NCBI RefSeq assembly: GCF_001435815.1
Contig: NZ_AZFV01000002.1
Location: 78,132 to 142,131 of the forward strand
From: Companilactobacillus nantensis DSM 16982
GTDB lineage: Bacteria; Bacillota; Bacilli; Lactobacillales; Lactobacillaceae
Direction: 5' to 3'
Length of the DNA: 64,000 nucleotides
The notes under the pieces were generated by a model. That model searched no databases, was not told the origin of the DNA, and was given only the letters and a program-made list of their open reading frames with translations. The stretch's first letter is position 1; the number at the start of each line of letters is the position of its first letter. Positions 1 to 7,704 of this stretch are shown piece by piece. The position numbers and the translations under genes were made by a program.

Positions 1-2
1 GG

Positions 3-986
3 CATCTTGAAGACGATAAGAATTACATTGTTAGAAATGATTTGTACCAATCAATTGATGCTAATTCTGATGATTTGGGTACTAGGGTTCCACTGAAGAC
101 TGTGTATGGGACTTCAGTAAATGATGAGTCTAATTACCCCAAGTTACTTTACACACGTCCTACGTTCATTTATTTGAAGCCTAATTTGGCTAATAATTTT
201 AGCTATAACAGTCCATTGGGGATATCCATTTATGCTAATGCCATTGATACATTGAAACAGCTTGATCAAGCCTATGACATGCTGAACCAAGAAATGGAAA
301 TGGGCAGACGTCGTATTATTGTTCCGGACCAGCTAATGGAAAGACGTGTTAATCCATATACAGGCATCCCTGAATACTTCATGAATTATGATGAGCAGGT
401 TTACCAGGGATTCACATTTAATGGAACTGCAGGTGCAGATTCGCCACCAGCCCCTAAAGACATTACCTTGCCACTGAGAAATCAGGAAATTATTGAGACA
501 ATCAATTCACTTCTTGATATCTTGGCTGCACAAACGGGCTTTAGTGCTGGTTCATTCAGTTATTCAAATACTCAAGGGTTAGAAACAGCCACAGGCGTTA
601 TCAGCCGTAATTCAGATACATATCAATCCAAGAATAGTCATGAAACTATCCTAGAAGATGCATTTAAGAAGATGTGTCAGACGATTCTTGAACTTGGTAA
701 AGCTTCAAAAATCTATACTGGAACAACTGATATTGATGTATCAGTTAACTTTGATGATTCAATTGCTAAGGACAGAACAGAAAATGCTAACTACTACGAA
801 TTGATAACAGGTAACAAGCCTCTTATGCCACGTAAAGATGCAATCATGCAGGCCTTTGGATTAACTGAGGACCAAGCACAAGACTATTTGGACCGTCTTA
901 ATGAAGAAGAGTCTCAGGGCAGCATGGATGATGTTTTAGATAATAATCACTATGAAGATACTAACGAGAATGATCATGAAGCTTGA
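3..986 (+). CDS. Phage portal protein, C-terminal part (5' end cut by window)
   Basis: The reading frame is open to the window edge (first full codon at 3), so this is the C-terminal ~327 residues of a longer protein; the TTG at 42 is only an internal codon. The portal dodecamer sits at the capsid vertex and is the channel for DNA packaging and ejection. The segment resembles SPP1 Gp6/A118-type portals: a region with the motif NSPLGISIYANAIDTLK, then a helical stretch around SLLDILAAQTGFSAGSFSY followed by ETATGVISRNSDT, and an acidic C-terminus. Its position directly before the minor head protein supports the call. The stop lies 35 bases inside the next gene. Confidence 0.85.
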   Translation, partial: HLEDDKNYIVRNDLYQSIDANSDDLGTRVPLKTVYGTSVNDESNYPKLLYTRPTFIYLKPNLANNFSYNSPLGISIYANAIDTLKQLDQAYDMLNQEMEMGRRRIIVPDQLMERRVNPYTGIPEYFMNYDEQVYQGFTFNGTAGADSPPAPKDITLPLRNQEIIETINSLLDILAAQTGFSAGSFSYSNTQGLETATGVISRNSDTYQSKNSHETILEDAFKKMCQTILELGKASKIYTGTTDIDVSVNFDDSIAKDRTENANYYELITGNKPLMPRKDAIMQAFGLTEDQAQDYLDRLNEEESQGSMDDVLDNNHYEDTNENDHEA

Positions 987-2094
987 TGCCTGGGAGTTAG
1001 AACTTTTAGCAGCGTCATCTACTGAAAAGATAAAAGTAGTAGAAGATGAAGTCTGGGGCATTATCGTCAAAGTTTTGTCTAATGCAATTGATAAAAATAG
1101 TTTGGAAGATTCTAGTTCAACACAGGAGTGGTTAAATGAACTACTTGAGTACAGAAACCTTTTGAAGGATAAAACATCCCCACCGATACGATTTGCTTTC
1201 AATGAGGCCATCAAAAAGTTACAGAATCAGATGGACGACCAGTCTAACTTGAACATGGATGTTGAAGAGACTTGGCTTGCTGATCAGGTTAAAAAGAAAC
1301 TTTTAACTCCAGCCCCAGCGATAAATAAATCGATTAAAGTCAAGAAAGTAATTAATCAACATAAGAGAGATGATATTAAGTACCTTGCATTAGCTATGAA
1401 TAACATGACCGAGAATGCATTTAAAACGTTCAAGGGAATAATCAGGGATGCTATTACTCAATACTTACGTGGAGGTTTAACTACACAACAGGCTATAACA
1501 AGGGCTTCATACAAATGGGCTGACCAAGGAATACCAGCATTAATTGATTCTGCTGGGAAACACTGGGCACCTGATGTATACGTTAGGTTAGTCATGAGTA
1601 ATTCAATCAATGATTTATACAATGACGTTGAAGCAGCGCGTTTCAAAGAATACGGTGGCAATTTAGTTAAGATATCAAGCCATGCTGACTGTCGGCCAAC
1701 TCACTTGAAATATCAGGATAAGATTTACAGTCTTGCAGGTAAGACAGACAAGTACCCTAATCTCTATGATTCAACCAATTATGGATATGGTGGTGGTTTA
1801 TGTGGTATTAACTGCAGACATCACTTAATGCCTTATATTCCTGAAACTGGGGATGCTTTCGAGGATAAAAAAATAGACGCTGCCGAAAACAGCCGTAATT
1901 ACAAGATTGCTCAACAGCAACGGGGATATGAAAATAAATTGAGAGAAGCTAAGCGTAGACTAAAGTCAGCTAAGGCTATGGGTGATCAAAAACAGATTGA
2001 TCAATGCAAGAAGTTAACAAATCAGCGTAGTAAGAGATTGCGTGATTTTGTTTCTTCAAATAATTTAACACGTGAGACCTATCGTGAACGGTAA
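952..2094 (+). CDS. Phage minor head (minor capsid) protein, Phage_min_cap2-like
   Basis: 380 residues, expected to be a low-copy head protein near the portal, possibly involved in head assembly or DNA delivery. The diagnostic part is at about residues 240-300: HADCRPTHLKYQDKIY, then YGYGGGLCGINCRHHL, a Cys/His-rich block typical of Phage_min_cap2 and the related SPP1 Gp7/Mu F proteins. A basic helical tail follows. It overlaps the portal gene by 35 bases, implying coupled translation. No strong ribosome site precedes 952; ATG codons at 970 and 976 are alternative starts and would shorten the protein by six or eight residues. Confidence 0.85.
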   Translation: MKILTRMIMKLDAWELELLAASSTEKIKVVEDEVWGIIVKVLSNAIDKNSLEDSSSTQEWLNELLEYRNLLKDKTSPPIRFAFNEAIKKLQNQMDDQSNLNMDVEETWLADQVKKKLLTPAPAINKSIKVKKVINQHKRDDIKYLALAMNNMTENAFKTFKGIIRDAITQYLRGGLTTQQAITRASYKWADQGIPALIDSAGKHWAPDVYVRLVMSNSINDLYNDVEAARFKEYGGNLVKISSHADCRPTHLKYQDKIYSLAGKTDKYPNLYDSTNYGYGGGLCGINCRHHLMPYIPETGDAFEDKKIDAAENSRNYKIAQQQRGYENKLREAKRRLKSAKAMGDQKQIDQCKKLTNQRSKRLRDFVSSNNLTRETYRER

Positions 2095-2169
2095 CAAGTT
2101 GTATTTGACCTAAGTAAGTCATGAAACTGCTTATTTTTTATACCCAAATTTAGAAAGGAGCAATATTTT

Positions 2170-2733
2170 ATGTCAGAAACAACTGATACAGGTACAGAAG
2201 ATACAAATACAGAATCAGATACTCAAGTTGAAACTGGTACAAATGTTTCTACTGAAGATATTGAATCAGCTAAGCAATCAGCAATCACTGACTTACTTAA
2301 AGATGCAGGTCTTGATTCTGTGGATGAATTAAAGAATGTAGTCAAGGCGCAAAACGATGCAACAAAAGCTAATCAAACCGATTTAGAGAATTCCCAATCA
2401 GATTTAAAGAAATCTAACGAGGAAAAGGAAACTTTAGCTGCTAAGGTTACATCCCTAGAAGCTACTAACGCAGTTCTCAAGGCTGGAGTGGTTTCAGATC
2501 ACGTTGAAGATGCTACTATTCTTGCTCAGGCAAAGGTGGCTAACGGAACTGCAAAGGACTTCGGCAAGGCCATTAAGGACGTATTAAAATCCAATCCTCA
2601 ATTTACTGGGGATGTAAAGACTGGTCCTGATGGTACGGCTATTACTAAGGAGAACATCCAAGGTAAAAAACAAACTAAAACAACTATTCAAGATCAGATT
2701 GATAAGTTAAATCAATTTAGAATTATTAAATAA
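2170..2733 (+). CDS. Phage scaffolding protein (GP20/DUF4355-like)
   Basis: 187 residues preceded by a strong AAAGGAG site. The protein is acidic at the start (Thr/Glu/Asp-rich residues 1-28), has a Gln/Lys/Glu-rich probable coiled coil at about 55-100, and a basic C-terminus with KKQTKTTIQDQI. This layout and its place between the minor head protein and the major capsid gene match internal scaffolds that guide procapsid assembly through a basic tail contacting the capsid protein and then leave. The family name is an inference from composition and position. Confidence 0.8.
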   Translation: MSETTDTGTEDTNTESDTQVETGTNVSTEDIESAKQSAITDLLKDAGLDSVDELKNVVKAQNDATKANQTDLENSQSDLKKSNEEKETLAAKVTSLEATNAVLKAGVVSDHVEDATILAQAKVANGTAKDFGKAIKDVLKSNPQFTGDVKTGPDGTAITKENIQGKKQTKTTIQDQIDKLNQFRIIK

Positions 2734-2747
2734 GGAGGCTATTTTAA

Positions 2748-3758
2748 ATGGCAGTAACATTTGATCCAGACAATGTAACAATGCAAGATGCGAAGACTGG
2801 CGAGGTTCCAGCAAATCTAACTGATGAAATCATTACTAGTGTTAAAACTGGTTCTGCAATTATGCAATTGGCCAAAGCAATCCCAATGACTAAACCCAAA
2901 GAACGTTTTACGTTCATGACAGGCGTTGGTGCATATTGGGTTGAAGAAGGGCAAAAAATTCAAACAAGTAAGCCTACATTTTTAGAGGCATGGATTGAAG
3001 CTCATAAGATGGGTGTTATTATCCCAACCACAAAAGAAAATTTAAATTACACGGTTACTAACTTCTTTGAATTGATGAAGGCTGAAATTGCAGAATCTTT
3101 TGCTAAAAAATTTGACCAATCAGCACTCTTTGGAACCGATTCGCCATTTCCACAATCAGTTCTTGGTTCTGCTGCGCTTGCTGAGCAAGTAACGAGTGAA
3201 ACGAAGAATAAATATGATGATGTTTCTGGAGCTTTGGCATTTTTGGAAGGACAAGACTTGGATGCTAATGCAATTGCTGCACCACGATCACAAAAGGTAA
3301 AATATCGTGCAACTAAAGATGGCAATGGAAATCCTATTTTTAATGATGCTCACGGTAGTTCTACAGCTGATTTACTTGGATTGCCTATTGGATGGGCTTC
3401 ACGTGGTTCATGGGATAAGACAAAAGCTACAGAAATCTTGGCTGACTGGGATAAAGTGCGTTATGGAATTCTAGGTGGTATTAAGTATGAAATTTTGACT
3501 GAGGCAACTTTATCCATTAATGATGAAGATGGACACCCAATTAACCTGGCTGAACGTGATATGGCTGCTATCAAAGCAACATTTACGCCAGCTTTCATGG
3601 TATTCCAAGATGAAGCGGTGTCAGCTATCGTACCTAGTGGCGTTACTCCAGAAAAGAATAAGCAAAATGCACGTCAAAAAGTAAACAAAAAGAATAATGA
3701 TGAAGAGACAACCTCAAATACGCCTGCAGGTGATTCTGGAACCGGCACAACAAAATAG
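2748..3758 (+). CDS. Phage major capsid protein
   Basis: 336 residues, start set by AAGGAGG nine bases upstream. It should form the icosahedral shell (HK97-type fold). The N-terminus (AVTFDPDNVTMQ), the block TFMTGVGAYWVEEGQKIQ and the stretch IPTTKENLNYT are typical of short, scaffold-dependent capsid proteins of Lactobacillus and Listeria phages that lack a fused prohead delta-domain. Gene position immediately after the scaffold gene is the second line of evidence. The last ~35 residues are a Lys/Asn/Thr/Gly-rich flexible tail ending GDSGTGTTK, which may be exposed or variable between relatives. Confidence 0.87.
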   Translation: MAVTFDPDNVTMQDAKTGEVPANLTDEIITSVKTGSAIMQLAKAIPMTKPKERFTFMTGVGAYWVEEGQKIQTSKPTFLEAWIEAHKMGVIIPTTKENLNYTVTNFFELMKAEIAESFAKKFDQSALFGTDSPFPQSVLGSAALAEQVTSETKNKYDDVSGALAFLEGQDLDANAIAAPRSQKVKYRATKDGNGNPIFNDAHGSSTADLLGLPIGWASRGSWDKTKATEILADWDKVRYGILGGIKYEILTEATLSINDEDGHPINLAERDMAAIKATFTPAFMVFQDEAVSAIVPSGVTPEKNKQNARQKVNKKNNDEETTSNTPAGDSGTGTTK

Positions 3759-3774
3759 TTAGGGGATGATAATT

Positions 3775-4179
3775 GTGGAATTACATAAAGCTGTTGATTT
3801 AGATTTCTATAATACTGATTACGGTGGGACGATTGAATTGGATAAAGATTTTATCGATAAGAATCTGAAACAAGCAGCTGATTTAATCAATCAATTCTGC
3901 AATTTTTATTTTGACTATCATTCAATTGATGACCTGCCGCTTGAACAAGACAAGACTAATGTAAAGAAGGCCTTGTGTGCTCAACTGGAGCATTTATTTG
4001 AGTTGGGTGGTAACACTGAGTTAACTGGTCAAAATGCTCCGACAGGCGTTCAGGTTGGCAATTTTCAGATGTCTGGTATGAAATCTAATAGCACAGGTAT
4101 GAGAGCTGTTAGATCAGAAAAGGCATTGCAGTATCTTAGACCTACTGGATTGCTATATCGAGGTGTTGGCCAATGGTAA
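3775..4179 (+). CDS. Phage head-tail connector protein (adaptor)
   Basis: About 134 residues. I chose GTG at 3775 because AGGGG lies nine bases upstream; the in-frame ATG at 3766 directly abuts that site. The protein is mainly helical in the first 90 residues (FIDKNLKQAADLINQF, NVKKALCAQLEHLFELGG) and ends with RSEKALQYLRPTGLLYRG, a pattern shared by gp6-like/SPP1 Gp15-type adaptor rings that dock under the portal. It follows the capsid gene and overlaps the next gene by 7 bases, as connector genes do. Specific family assignment is tentative. Confidence 0.72.
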   Translation: MELHKAVDLDFYNTDYGGTIELDKDFIDKNLKQAADLINQFCNFYFDYHSIDDLPLEQDKTNVKKALCAQLEHLFELGGNTELTGQNAPTGVQVGNFQMSGMKSNSTGMRAVRSEKALQYLRPTGLLYRGVGQW

Positions 4180-4529
4180 ATGACTATCCAATCCCACTGA
4201 ATGTACTGATACACAACATTGAAGTGATTCCTGAACGTGAGTCAAATGTTGGTTCATTACATCCATCTGAAGATGAAAAGGGTCATGTGTTCAAACGTGT
4301 TAGAGTACAGCCTAAAGATACATCATCTAATGGCAGTACCGGTCCTGAGACCAAAGGTTCATATTTGCTATTCATTGACTACTTGAACTCAGTTAATGTT
4401 GGCGACTATGTAATTAAACCTGGTGATAAAGTGATTTGGAATGGAACAAGTCGTAAAGTTATTGGGATATCAGCATTGTATGGACTGAATCCAGACCATG
4501 TTCATCATTGGGAGGTAAATCTTGAATAA
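4173..4529 (+). CDS. Putative minor capsid / head closure protein (Minor_capsid_1-like)
   Basis: 118 residues with a beta-rich look: paired motifs GDYVIKPGDKVIWNG and ITGxS-like SRKVIGISALYGLNPDHVHHWEV at the C-terminus. The phrase 'GD.V..GD.viwng......i..i...' is characteristic of small head-completion (stopper) proteins that close the portal channel after packaging. It overlaps the preceding adaptor gene by 7 bases and the next gene by 8, so the set is translated as a coupled block. The function is inferred from family resemblance and from the constant gene order in related phages. Confidence 0.7.
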   Translation: MVNDYPIPLNVLIHNIEVIPERESNVGSLHPSEDEKGHVFKRVRVQPKDTSSNGSTGPETKGSYLLFIDYLNSVNVGDYVIKPGDKVIWNGTSRKVIGISALYGLNPDHVHHWEVNLE

Positions 4530-4887
4530 TAAAGTAGATTGGGGCTTTTGGTCACAACGGTTAGCAAACAAAGAGGGGCTTGAGATGGCTTTAGCGTATA
4601 AAATACGTGAGCTATCTGATCCGTACGTTCCCTTTCTCAGTGGTAATTTAGCTGGGCATGTAAGTGTTAATCATGATGATACTGGTGCACATATTATTTA
4701 TGGTGAAAAATATGGCCATTATCAATATAATGGCTTTAGCAAAAATGGTAATCCGTTGCACTATACAACAACTCATCATCCCTTGGCCGGTCCTAATTGG
4801 ATTGAGCCAGTTAAGAGGGATGCAATGAATAAAATCACTTCATTCACTAAGGAGGCTATTCTTCATGGTACAGGTCTTGGATCTTGA
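4522..4887 (+). CDS. Minor capsid protein, Minor_capsid_2-like (tail/head joining)
   Basis: 121 residues from a TTG start; GGAGGT five bases upstream and the 8-base overlap with the previous stop fix this start. Motifs include DPYVPFLSGNLAGHV, IIYGEKYGHYQYNG and a terminal HHPLAGPNWIEPVKRDAM; the 'YVP...G.L......YG.kYA.yqyng....H..TG..W.e' pattern is typical of the Minor_capsid_2 family and resembles HK97 gp10/Gp16-17 type joining proteins. It probably sits at the head-tail junction. Role is inferred, not shown by a catalytic motif. Confidence 0.72.
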   Translation: MNNKVDWGFWSQRLANKEGLEMALAYKIRELSDPYVPFLSGNLAGHVSVNHDDTGAHIIYGEKYGHYQYNGFSKNGNPLHYTTTHHPLAGPNWIEPVKRDAMNKITSFTKEAILHGTGLGS

Positions 4888-5314
4888 TAAAGTTATTGCG
4901 GAATACATTGATGAAAATGCTGATTTACCAGTTGAGTTGGTGATTGGCCAACCGTCAACACATGGAACATCTTTTGCTTATTTAATGCGTTCACTTCAAA
5001 AATATACGAACTACCGTGATGGTAGACAAAAAAGGACATTTAGCTTTGATATTCAGGCTAAGTGTCCTTCTTGGTTAGAGGCTACCAATACGTTGAATCG
5101 TATTGCTGATTTAATGAATAGAGTACGTTCAAGTCAATTAAAGTCGCAAAACGGTAGCTTTGAATTTTCTAAGGCCTCAATGAAGCAACCCCCAAGTTTT
5201 ATAGCAAATGTTACAGATAATTTAGACGTTGTTACTGGAGAAAAAATCTCCGGCGATAACGTCTTTTGTGTTTACGATGTCTCTTTCGAAGTAGAAGCAA
5301 TTATTAATAGATAA
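4865..5314 (+). CDS. Minor capsid protein, Minor_capsid_3-like (probable tail terminator)
   Basis: 149 residues, overlapping the previous gene by 23 bases, with AAGGAGG 12 bases before ATG. It has the features of tail-terminator/tail-completion proteins: an N-terminal helix (VLDLDKVIAEYIDEN), a central strand-rich part with YRDGRQKRTFSFDIQAK, and a helix SWLEATNTLNRIADLM. In related phages the equivalent gene always lies just upstream of the tail tube gene, as here. The protein probably caps the tail tube and joins it to the head. Family-based assignment. Confidence 0.7.
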   Translation: MVQVLDLDKVIAEYIDENADLPVELVIGQPSTHGTSFAYLMRSLQKYTNYRDGRQKRTFSFDIQAKCPSWLEATNTLNRIADLMNRVRSSQLKSQNGSFEFSKASMKQPPSFIANVTDNLDVVTGEKISGDNVFCVYDVSFEVEAIINR

Positions 5315-5327
5315 GGAGGCCAACTAA

Positions 5328-6143
5328 ATGGCTGATGATAAAGTATTAACACCCACAACTAATGTGGACTTTAAAGGAAAGATTACAGAAAACTTTCATG
5401 ATGAATATTGGGTAGGTCCGATTCTTGATAGTAAATTATTGTGGTTATATTTAGCAGATGGAATTACCAATGTTACGCCAAAGTATACTGACAAAAAGAA
5501 AACCGCAGCGTACATGGATGGTGGAGGTACTGAACAAAACGTTGTTACTGGTGTTACTTCATCATATGACGTAACTGGTGATCGTTCTAAAGGTAATCCT
5601 ACACAAGATTTGATTGCAAATCTGAAATATAAGACAGGATCATCACGTAATTTATTCTTCCGTAAAAATAGTTATATGGAAAATCCAGATGGTTCATTCA
5701 CATTGGTATCATCTGAATATGGTAAAGCCAGTTATTCAGATATTGATGATGGTGGTGGTGCAGCAGATGATAATGGTGGTTTCAAAGTAACTATTCAATA
5801 TTTGCAAACACCTAAACTTGTTGACGCAAAGGACTTACAACAATTGGACAATATTCTTCATCAAACACCATGTCAAAACGCCACAATTATTGGTGCAAAC
5901 GTTGAACAACCTCAAGCTGATGGCAAGATTGCTATCTACAAGCCTGATTTGACAGAAACATCAGACGTAAATGTTTCTGATTCTACGGTTGCATTGATTG
6001 ACGATGCACGTAAAATCGCTAACTCAGTAACTAGCCCTGTGCTAAGCGATGATAATGTCGAACCTGATACTACTCAACCGGCAAACCCAACTGATAATAA
6101 GTCAGAGGCAACCAATAATGGTGCTGATGTTTCAGCAAAATAA
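5328..6143 (+). CDS. Phage major tail (tail tube) protein
   Basis: 271 residues, preceded by AAGGAGG. Expected to polymerise into the non-contractile tail tube. Beta-rich core at residues 1-170 with DEYWVGPILDSKLLWLYLADG, a Tyr/Gly/Asp-rich middle (YSDIDDGGGAADDNGG) and SPVLSDD-type linker. The C-terminal ~25 residues (PANPTDNKSEATNNGADVSAK is split here as PANPTDNKSE then ATNNGADVSAK) look like the first strand of an Ig/FN3-like domain and are echoed at the end of the next protein. In SPP1 a frameshift adds an FN3 domain to this protein; here stops in both other frames after 6143 exclude a simple shift. Confidence 0.82.
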   Translation: MADDKVLTPTTNVDFKGKITENFHDEYWVGPILDSKLLWLYLADGITNVTPKYTDKKKTAAYMDGGGTEQNVVTGVTSSYDVTGDRSKGNPTQDLIANLKYKTGSSRNLFFRKNSYMENPDGSFTLVSSEYGKASYSDIDDGGGAADDNGGFKVTIQYLQTPKLVDAKDLQQLDNILHQTPCQNATIIGANVEQPQADGKIAIYKPDLTETSDVNVSDSTVALIDDARKIANSVTSPVLSDDNVEPDTTQPANPTDNKSEATNNGADVSAK

Positions 6144-6166
6144 TTTAAAACTAAGAGGTAATGAAT

Positions 6167-6448
6167 ATGTCTGATCGTACCAATGAAACAATGATTATTT
6201 ATGATAAAACCAGTGCTAAGGTTGCCGAAGGTGAAAAAGGCACTAAGAAGGCAAAAATCACTGGGTTGGCTCCAGGTACTGTAGTTGCCGATGGTGAGTA
6301 TCAAAATACATTTAAGGATGCAACAACTGGTCAAGAATCAGGTAAGTCTGATGTCAAAGGCTTCACAGTCAAAACACCAGTTCCAGATGCACCAGTAAAT
6401 GAATCATCTGATGCAACTAATGACGGCGCTACTATTTCTGCTGAATAA
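6167..6448 (+). CDS. Small Ig/FN3-like phage tail accessory protein
   Basis: 93 residues if started at ATG 6167, eight bases after AGAGG; the ATG at 6161 is too close to that site. The sequence reads like the later strands of an Ig/FN3 domain: AKITGLAPGTVVADGEY then KSDVKGFTVKTPVP, ending DATNDGATISAE. That end matches the C-terminus of the upstream tail tube protein (ATNNGADVSAK). Such domains usually decorate phage tails and may bind carbohydrates weakly. It is a separate cistron 23 bases after the tail tube stop. Function unproven. Confidence 0.6.
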   Translation: MSDRTNETMIIYDKTSAKVAEGEKGTKKAKITGLAPGTVVADGEYQNTFKDATTGQESGKSDVKGFTVKTPVPDAPVNESSDATNDGATISAE

Positions 6449-6513
6449 TAAATAAAGCATGCTCCCTTACTGGTAGTGGTGGTGGTTGGAATACATAAAG
6501 GAGGACAAGATAG

Positions 6514-7077
6514 ATGATTAAAATTGATATACCCAAGTCAAAAATTGATTTTGAAATTGGTGGAACTAATTTTGTGTTGTCACTTGAAGATAAATCACGT
6601 GGTAAGTGTCTTGAAGTATTCGACAAGATTTCTGCCAAAGAAGTTGAAAATATCAATAAGCGTGATATTGAAATCACTCAATATAATCAAGAACAAGCCA
6701 ATTTGAAAGCACGTGCTGCTACTGATGAAAACATGACTGAGGTTAGTTACAAAGAGGCAAGTGTTTCTTTATCGAATAAATTTTCAAAGATGATGAAGAA
6801 AAATGATGCTAATCGAAATAAGCGCTTACTTGAATTAGAGTGTGAGTATCTCGATACATGTTTTGGACAAGGTTCGGCCAAGAAAATTTATGAAATGTGT
6901 GATGGCTCATCAGTAGTATTCAATAAAGTAATCATCATGATCAATAACGAGATTGATAAGGAAACTAGTGCAACCGATTTTTATGACTCATATAAGCAAA
7001 AGATTGAAGAGATGAAGCCAGATGAATCTACTGACCAAGAACAAACTGACATTCAAGAATCAGACGTATCACATTAA
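6514..7077 (+). CDS. Phage tail assembly chaperone (gpG-like position)
   Basis: 187 residues with AAAGGAGG 9-10 bases upstream. N-terminal strands (IDFEIGGTNFVLSLEDKSRG) lead into a long helical region and an acidic C-terminus ending QESDVSH. Genes in this slot, between the tail tube and tape measure genes, encode chaperones that coat the tape measure protein during tail building. The last 56 bases overlap the next gene in the +1 frame, the arrangement in which G/GT-type frameshifting is often found. No homologue name can be given with certainty. Confidence 0.68.
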   Translation: MIKIDIPKSKIDFEIGGTNFVLSLEDKSRGKCLEVFDKISAKEVENINKRDIEITQYNQEQANLKARAATDENMTEVSYKEASVSLSNKFSKMMKKNDANRNKRLLELECEYLDTCFGQGSAKKIYEMCDGSSVVFNKVIIMINNEIDKETSATDFYDSYKQKIEEMKPDESTDQEQTDIQESDVSH

Positions 7078-7666
7078 CACATCATTTCCATTAGTTATTG
7101 AATACTTCAAGTACATTAATGATTCTGACCATCTATCTGTTGAAGAACGCTTAAATCTAGCGCTCTTTTCTTTTGTCCAAGAATCAACAATAAAGTTAAA
7201 TATTAACGAAAAATCAGAGCTTGTAGAGAAAATCTACAGCTCTTTTATTTTTACCGAGAAAGATAAACAGCGGGCGGATTTGATGAAACATCAATCTAAG
7301 TCATTTGATTATGAGCAAGATTTCAATCTGATTTATTCAGCATTCATGCAACAGTACGGAATTGATTTATCTGATCCAAAAGTTTTTGAAACCTTGAGTT
7401 GGAAAAAATTTAATGCGCTGCTTGATGGATTGAACAATCAAACGTTCTTTAGAAAGGTCACCTCGTACCGGCAACAGAAGATTACCGATGACATGAGTGA
7501 CGATGAGAAGAATTTCTTGAATCAAATGAAGTTGATGTATGCCCTTGAGAGCACATCTAAGGACGGAAAACTTTCTAAGACTGAATTAGCTGCAATCTTA
7601 GCTCCGTTGGATATGAACCACAAGATGCTAAAACGGAAGCAACTAAGGGATGAAGGTAAGATTTAA
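7022..7666 (+). CDS. Gp15-family tail assembly protein
   Basis: 214 residues overlapping the previous gene by 56 bases. The opening MNLLTKN..., followed by FKNQTYHINTSFPLVIEYF, fits the start of the Gp15 family (pattern 'dGkeY.InTdFR..i.fe'), so ATG 7022 is a credible independent start although the ribosome site is weak (GAAGAG or GAAG just upstream). A short motif FDYEQDFNLIYSAFMQQYGIDL and W-K-x-F-N-A-L-L follow, also typical. Likely the second tail assembly chaperone, interacting with the tape measure protein encoded 39 bases downstream. Confidence 0.75.
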   Translation: MNLLTKNKLTFKNQTYHINTSFPLVIEYFKYINDSDHLSVEERLNLALFSFVQESTIKLNINEKSELVEKIYSSFIFTEKDKQRADLMKHQSKSFDYEQDFNLIYSAFMQQYGIDLSDPKVFETLSWKKFNALLDGLNNQTFFRKVTSYRQQKITDDMSDDEKNFLNQMKLMYALESTSKDGKLSKTELAAILAPLDMNHKMLKRKQLRDEGKI

Positions 7667-7704
7667 AGCTTTACAAATTTTGAGGAAAGGAGGAATAAAA
7701 ATAT

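Noticed and set aside
42..986. TTG 42 as the true start of the portal gene
   Set aside because: The frame is open to the window edge and the protein would lack most of the portal; it is a truncated gene, not a short one.
6130..6175. Programmed frameshift joining the tail tube gene to the FN3-like ORF
   Set aside because: The -1 frame meets TAA at 6146-6148 and 6152-6154, and the +1 frame does not lead into the small ORF and stops at 6172-6174. The small ORF has its own AGAGG site.
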